Source of the DNA: an archaeon | GTDB lineage: Archaea > Nanobdellota > Nanobdellia > Woesearchaeales > WJKL01 | DNA length: 6,643 bases | Reading direction: 5' to 3' | Assembly: GCA_020056025.1 (NCBI GenBank) | Contig: JAGVIO010000181.1 | Location: 1-6,643, forward strand | Shown: positions 4,918-6,643 of the stretch, in pieces | Position numbering within the stretch: position 1 is the stretch's first letter | How the letters are laid out: each line of letters opens with the position of its first letter | Program-made: the position numbers and the translations under genes | Notes under the pieces: model-generated | The model's database searches: none | Seen by the model: the letters and a program-made list of their open reading frames with translations, nothing else | Told to the model about the DNA's origin: nothing

Positions 4918-5337
4918 TCATACTCTTTTTTCAAGCAGCTTTTTTTCTTCCTTCAATTTAGACATCTGCTCATCGATTTTCTTAAGCCTTTCCTTATCCT
5001 CAATCTTTTGCCTTGCCTTTGGGAGCTCTAGCTGGTGCAGAACATCAAAAAGGCCCCTGTCAGGATAGACTGTTTCCCTAATCTGTGTTCCTTTATACTC
5101 AAAAGCCACTTCTACCTTTTTTCCATTTTTGTGGTATTGTTTCCACTCTTTTTCCCCTTTGACTTTCAGGAAGCAATGAGTCTGCCAGTTAGAGATATTT
5201 ACCCATGAGTCAGATGCATTTGCATTGCCTATATAGCAAACAATTGCATCAATGGTTGTGTGATCTTTAATATAACTTGCTTTTTTTTCAGAGCCAAATT
5301 CGCATGGCTTTATGTCATACTTATATTCTTTTGCCAT
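4918..5337 (-). CDS. Uncharacterised protein with C-terminal coiled coil
   Basis: 139 residues from ATG 5337 (MAKEYKYDIKPCEFGSEKKA). A TTG at 5343 would add two residues, but the ATG fits the A/T-rich box at 5360-5369, about 27 nt upstream. Residues 1-100 look like a small alpha/beta or beta-rich domain (DAIVCYIGNANASDSWVNIS, THCFLKVKGEKEWKQYH, KVEVAFEYKGTQIRETVYP). Residues 105-139 form a charged amphipathic helix (KARQKIEDKERLKKIDEQMS, then KLKEEKKLLEKRV) that is probably a coiled coil for self-association. There is no signal peptide or membrane helix. No family is recognised. It is transcribed toward the zinc-ribbon gene and diverges from the transporter gene. Confidence 0.75.
   Translation of the reverse strand: MAKEYKYDIKPCEFGSEKKASYIKDHTTIDAIVCYIGNANASDSWVNISNWQTHCFLKVKGEKEWKQYHKNGKKVEVAFEYKGTQIRETVYPDRGLFDVLHQLELPKARQKIEDKERLKKIDEQMSKLKEEKKLLEKRV
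4926..4946 (+). terminator. Oligo-T tracts, possible terminator for the zinc-ribbon gene
   Basis: Runs of six T (4926-4931) and seven T (4940-4946) on the plus strand follow the zinc-ribbon stop codon by 33-53 bp. Archaeal RNA polymerase terminates at such U-rich tracts without a hairpin. They also encode Lys codons of the opposing gene, so the run may simply reflect coding. Confidence 0.35.
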
Positions 5338-5359
5338 TTTCAATCAAAAAGAAAATAAG

Positions 5360-5369
5360 TTTAAAAATA
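5360..5369 (-). promoter_or_regulatory. TATA-like box of the coiled-coil protein gene
   Basis: On the minus strand TATTTTTAAA is centred about 27 nt before ATG 5337, consistent with a leaderless transcript. It is weaker than the TTTATATA boxes elsewhere in the window. Confidence 0.45.
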
Positions 5370-5423
5370 TTTATCTGATGCATCATATTCTTTCAAAGAT
5401 ATAGCCTATGAGCTGAAATTCTT

Positions 5424-5467
5424 AGCCTGCCAGTAAGAAGAAGACAAAGAAATATGCTGGCAGGGCT
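5424..5467. repeat. Inverted repeat in the divergent intergenic region
   Basis: AGCCTGCCAG (5424-5433) pairs with CTGGCAGGGCT (5457-5467) with one bulged C, around a 23-nt purine-rich loop. It is the most GC-rich part of this 199-bp gap, so a stable RNA or DNA hairpin is plausible. It lies between the divergent promoters. It could be a small structured RNA, a protein-binding dyad or a terminator remnant; no promoter in the right place is clear. Confidence 0.4.
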
Positions 5468-5469
5468 GA

Positions 5470-5482
5470 TGATAAATTATCA
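5470..5482. promoter_or_regulatory. Short palindrome upstream of the transporter promoter
   Basis: TGATAA-A-TTATCA is a perfect 13-bp dyad placed 23 bp before the transporter's TATA-like box. This position suits a regulator-binding site. In AT-rich DNA a dyad of this length can be chance. Confidence 0.25.
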
Positions 5483-5504
5483 AAAATTTAAGCCAACCAA
5501 TAAC

Positions 5505-5512
5505 TTTTTATT
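5505..5512 (+). promoter_or_regulatory. TATA-like box of the transporter gene
   Basis: TTTTTATT is centred about 28 nt before ATG 5537, with CCAATAAC just upstream. It predicts a leaderless or near-leaderless transcript. Confidence 0.45.
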
Positions 5513-5536
5513 CCAATTGTTCTGAAAAAAAGAACT

Positions 5537-6499
5537 ATGCAAACAGAAAAAGTTATTCCTGAAAAAAATAAGCCAATTGACCCTTTTCTTGAGCAGCAGA
5601 AAAAGAAAAAGAGCCTGAAGAATTCAATCATTGACGGCTCTGCTTATTCTGTGATGGACAGCTTCACTGCAAATTTCATTACGCCGTTTGCATTGGCGAT
5701 GAAAGCAAGCAATACTTTTATCAGCGTCTTGGCAACATTGCCTGGGCTTATTGCAGTTATCTTCCAGTTCATATCAATAGATTTCATAAAGAAATTGCCA
5801 AGGAAAAAAGCAATCCTGACAGGAGCGCTTATGCAGGGCATAATGTGGCTTCCTATCGCATTCATCCCTTTCTATGCTCAGGACTTCGGCCCTGTTGCAT
5901 TGCTGATTCTGATAACAACAGGCTCTGTGTTTGCAGCAGCAGTAGGCCCGATATGGAACAGCATGATGGGAGATTTGGTGCCTGAAGACAAAAGGGGAAA
6001 ATATTTCGCAAGAAGGAATATGATATGTGGCGCAACTGCATTTGTCAGCACATTCATCGCAGGATACACTCTTGATTTTTTGGCTCCTGTCATAGGAAAA
6101 TTTGAAACCTTTGCATTGATGTTCATTATAGCATTCCTGTTCAGGATGATATCTGTCTATTATCTGTCATTACAGTATGACCCTCCTGTCATTGCAGCAG
6201 ACAAGATAAAAATGAGCTTTATTGATTTCGTAAAAAACATAAAGCAAAGCAACTACGGAAGATTCACCCTGTATCTCTGCTTCATGGGATTTGCAGTCAA
6301 CATCTCCTCACCTTTTTTCACAGTGTATATGCTTAATGAATTGGGATTTACATACATGCAATTTACAATAATAACTCTTTTTTCAGTAATAGCTTCGTTC
6401 ATATCCATGATGTACTGGGGAAAGATTGTTGACAAAATAGGAAACAAGAGGATAATACTGTTATGCGGCCTGCTTATCCCTTTCATACCCCTTATATAG
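5537..6499 (+). CDS. Major facilitator superfamily transporter, truncated in the ninth membrane segment
   Basis: 320 residues ending at TAG 6497-6499; intact members have about 400 residues and 12 membrane helices. After a charged cytoplasmic N-terminus (1-30), hydrophobic segments fall near 35-55, 60-82, 92-112, 118-138, 162-183, 189-211, 243-265, 272-295 and 305-320. The loop after helix 2 (DFIKKLPRKKAILTG) corresponds to the family's signature loop, and GDLVPEDKRGKYFARRN (145-161) is a characteristic loop after helix 4. GKIVDKIGNKR (295-305) is the equivalent loop in the second half. After the stop the same frame continues MFFANYYILICAEIFS (6500-6547), which reads like the next part of the transporter, then meets TAA 6548. 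The TAG may be a mutated TGG, since many relatives carry Trp there. The substrate is unknown. The gene is probably nonfunctional because of the element to its right. Confidence 0.8.
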   Translation: MQTEKVIPEKNKPIDPFLEQQKKKKSLKNSIIDGSAYSVMDSFTANFITPFALAMKASNTFISVLATLPGLIAVIFQFISIDFIKKLPRKKAILTGALMQGIMWLPIAFIPFYAQDFGPVALLILITTGSVFAAAVGPIWNSMMGDLVPEDKRGKYFARRNMICGATAFVSTFIAGYTLDFLAPVIGKFETFALMFIIAFLFRMISVYYLSLQYDPPVIAADKIKMSFIDFVKNIKQSNYGRFTLYLCFMGFAVNISSPFFTVYMLNELGFTYMQFTIITLFSVIASFISMMYWGKIVDKIGNKRIILLCGLLIPFIPLI

Positions 6500-6554
6500 A
6501 TGTTCTTTGCCAATTATTACATACTTATCTGCGCAGAGATATTCTCGTAATTAT

Positions 6555-6643
6555 TTAGTATCCTGAAGGATTCTTCAGGATTGTTTGCAATCCTTGAAGA
6601 ACATTTTCGCCCTTAAACCTTAATGTTTGAATAATTGACAAAA
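6555..6643 (-). CDS. Possible transposase C-terminus of an insertion sequence (runs off window)
   Basis: The minus strand is open from the right edge to TAA 6557-6555 and encodes 28 residues, beginning LSIIQTLRF and continuing with KGENVLQGLQTILKNPSGY. The pattern (hydrophobic helix, basic/glycine turn, second amphipathic helix just before the stop) resembles C-terminal tails of DDE transposases such as the IS66-like group. The assignment rests on resemblance and on context: transporter sequence stops within about 10 bp of this stop codon, as expected if an element inserted there. The terminal repeat and target duplication cannot be seen with only one end in view. It could instead be a chance open frame. 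Confidence 0.35.
   Translation of the reverse strand, partial: LSIIQTLRFKGENVLQGLQTILKNPSGY
6560..6601. repeat. Overlapping, mutually exclusive inverted repeats
   Basis: ATCCTGAAG (6560-6568) and CTTCAGGAT (6573-6581) form a perfect 9-bp stem with a 4-nt loop. The same right arm, as TTCTTCAGGATT (6571-6582), can instead pair with AATCCTTGAAGAA (6589-6601) around a 6-nt loop with one bulge. Only one hairpin can form at a time. They overlap the probable transposase C-terminus and lie near the presumed element end, so they may be subterminal structures of the element or a read-through terminator. Confidence 0.5.

Noticed and set aside
5374..5420. Possible C/D box guide RNA (TGATG near 5376, CTGA near 5412)
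   Set aside because: The C box does not match RTGATGA, no second C'/D' pair at proper spacing is present, and AT-rich DNA gives such matches by chance.
6497..6499. TAG read as pyrrolysine in the transporter
   Set aside because: A second stop (TAA 6548) follows after 16 codons, the expected residue is tryptophan, and no pyrrolysine genes are seen here.

Overview
The window reads as archaeal chromosome, most likely from a small-genome DPANN lineage of the Woesearchaeota/Pacearchaeota type; that placement is inference. Seen directly: AT-rich DNA, short genes, TTTATATA-type boxes about 26-27 nt before start codons, and GGTG or GGAGG Shine-Dalgarno motifs before genes that lie inside operons. There are no bacterial -35/-10 promoters. 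Five of the six first-in-operon genes that have a visible box look leaderless. The sixth (the 2777 gene) has a leader of about 46 nt with an AGGTGA motif. No rRNA, tRNA or CRISPR array was seen.

Layout, left to right. Positions 1-775 (minus strand) hold the N-terminal 258 residues of a bacterial-type threonyl-tRNA synthetase (TGS plus editing domain); the gene runs off the left edge. Positions 810-1842 (minus) hold a translationally coupled pair: a winged-helix/MNT nucleotidyltransferase fusion, then a HEPN-like protein, which is the MntA/HepT type of toxin-antitoxin arrangement. Its promoter carries a perfect 21-bp palindrome between the TATA box and the predicted transcription start. Positions 1918-2777 (minus) are two short overlapping genes of unknown function. 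A 300-bp divergent intergenic region holds two dyads and a doubtful 56-codon ORF. Positions 3113-4350 (plus) are a second coupled pair: a winged-helix protein and an AbiEii/DUF6036-like nucleotidyltransferase, which resembles a type IV AbiE-like module. Positions 4456-4893 (plus) encode a two-zinc-ribbon protein, facing an unknown protein with a C-terminal coiled coil (4918-5337, minus). Positions 5537-6499 (plus) are a major facilitator transporter cut off in its ninth membrane segment. Recognisable transporter sequence continues in frame past a TAG stop to about 6547 and then ends. The last 89 bases, read on the minus strand, look like the C-terminal tail of a transposase, so an insertion sequence probably interrupts the transporter.

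How the genes may work together: two different nucleotidyltransferase modules, each with its own DNA-binding domain, lie within 3.1 kb and bracket an unknown two-gene operon. Together with the probable insertion sequence this looks like an accessory island for stress or defence beside a housekeeping synthetase gene. The best candidate for something new is the combination of (a) the winged-helix/MNT-HEPN pair with its perfect operator and a His-less HEPN motif, and (b) the uncharacterised pair at 1918-2777 lying between the two modules.
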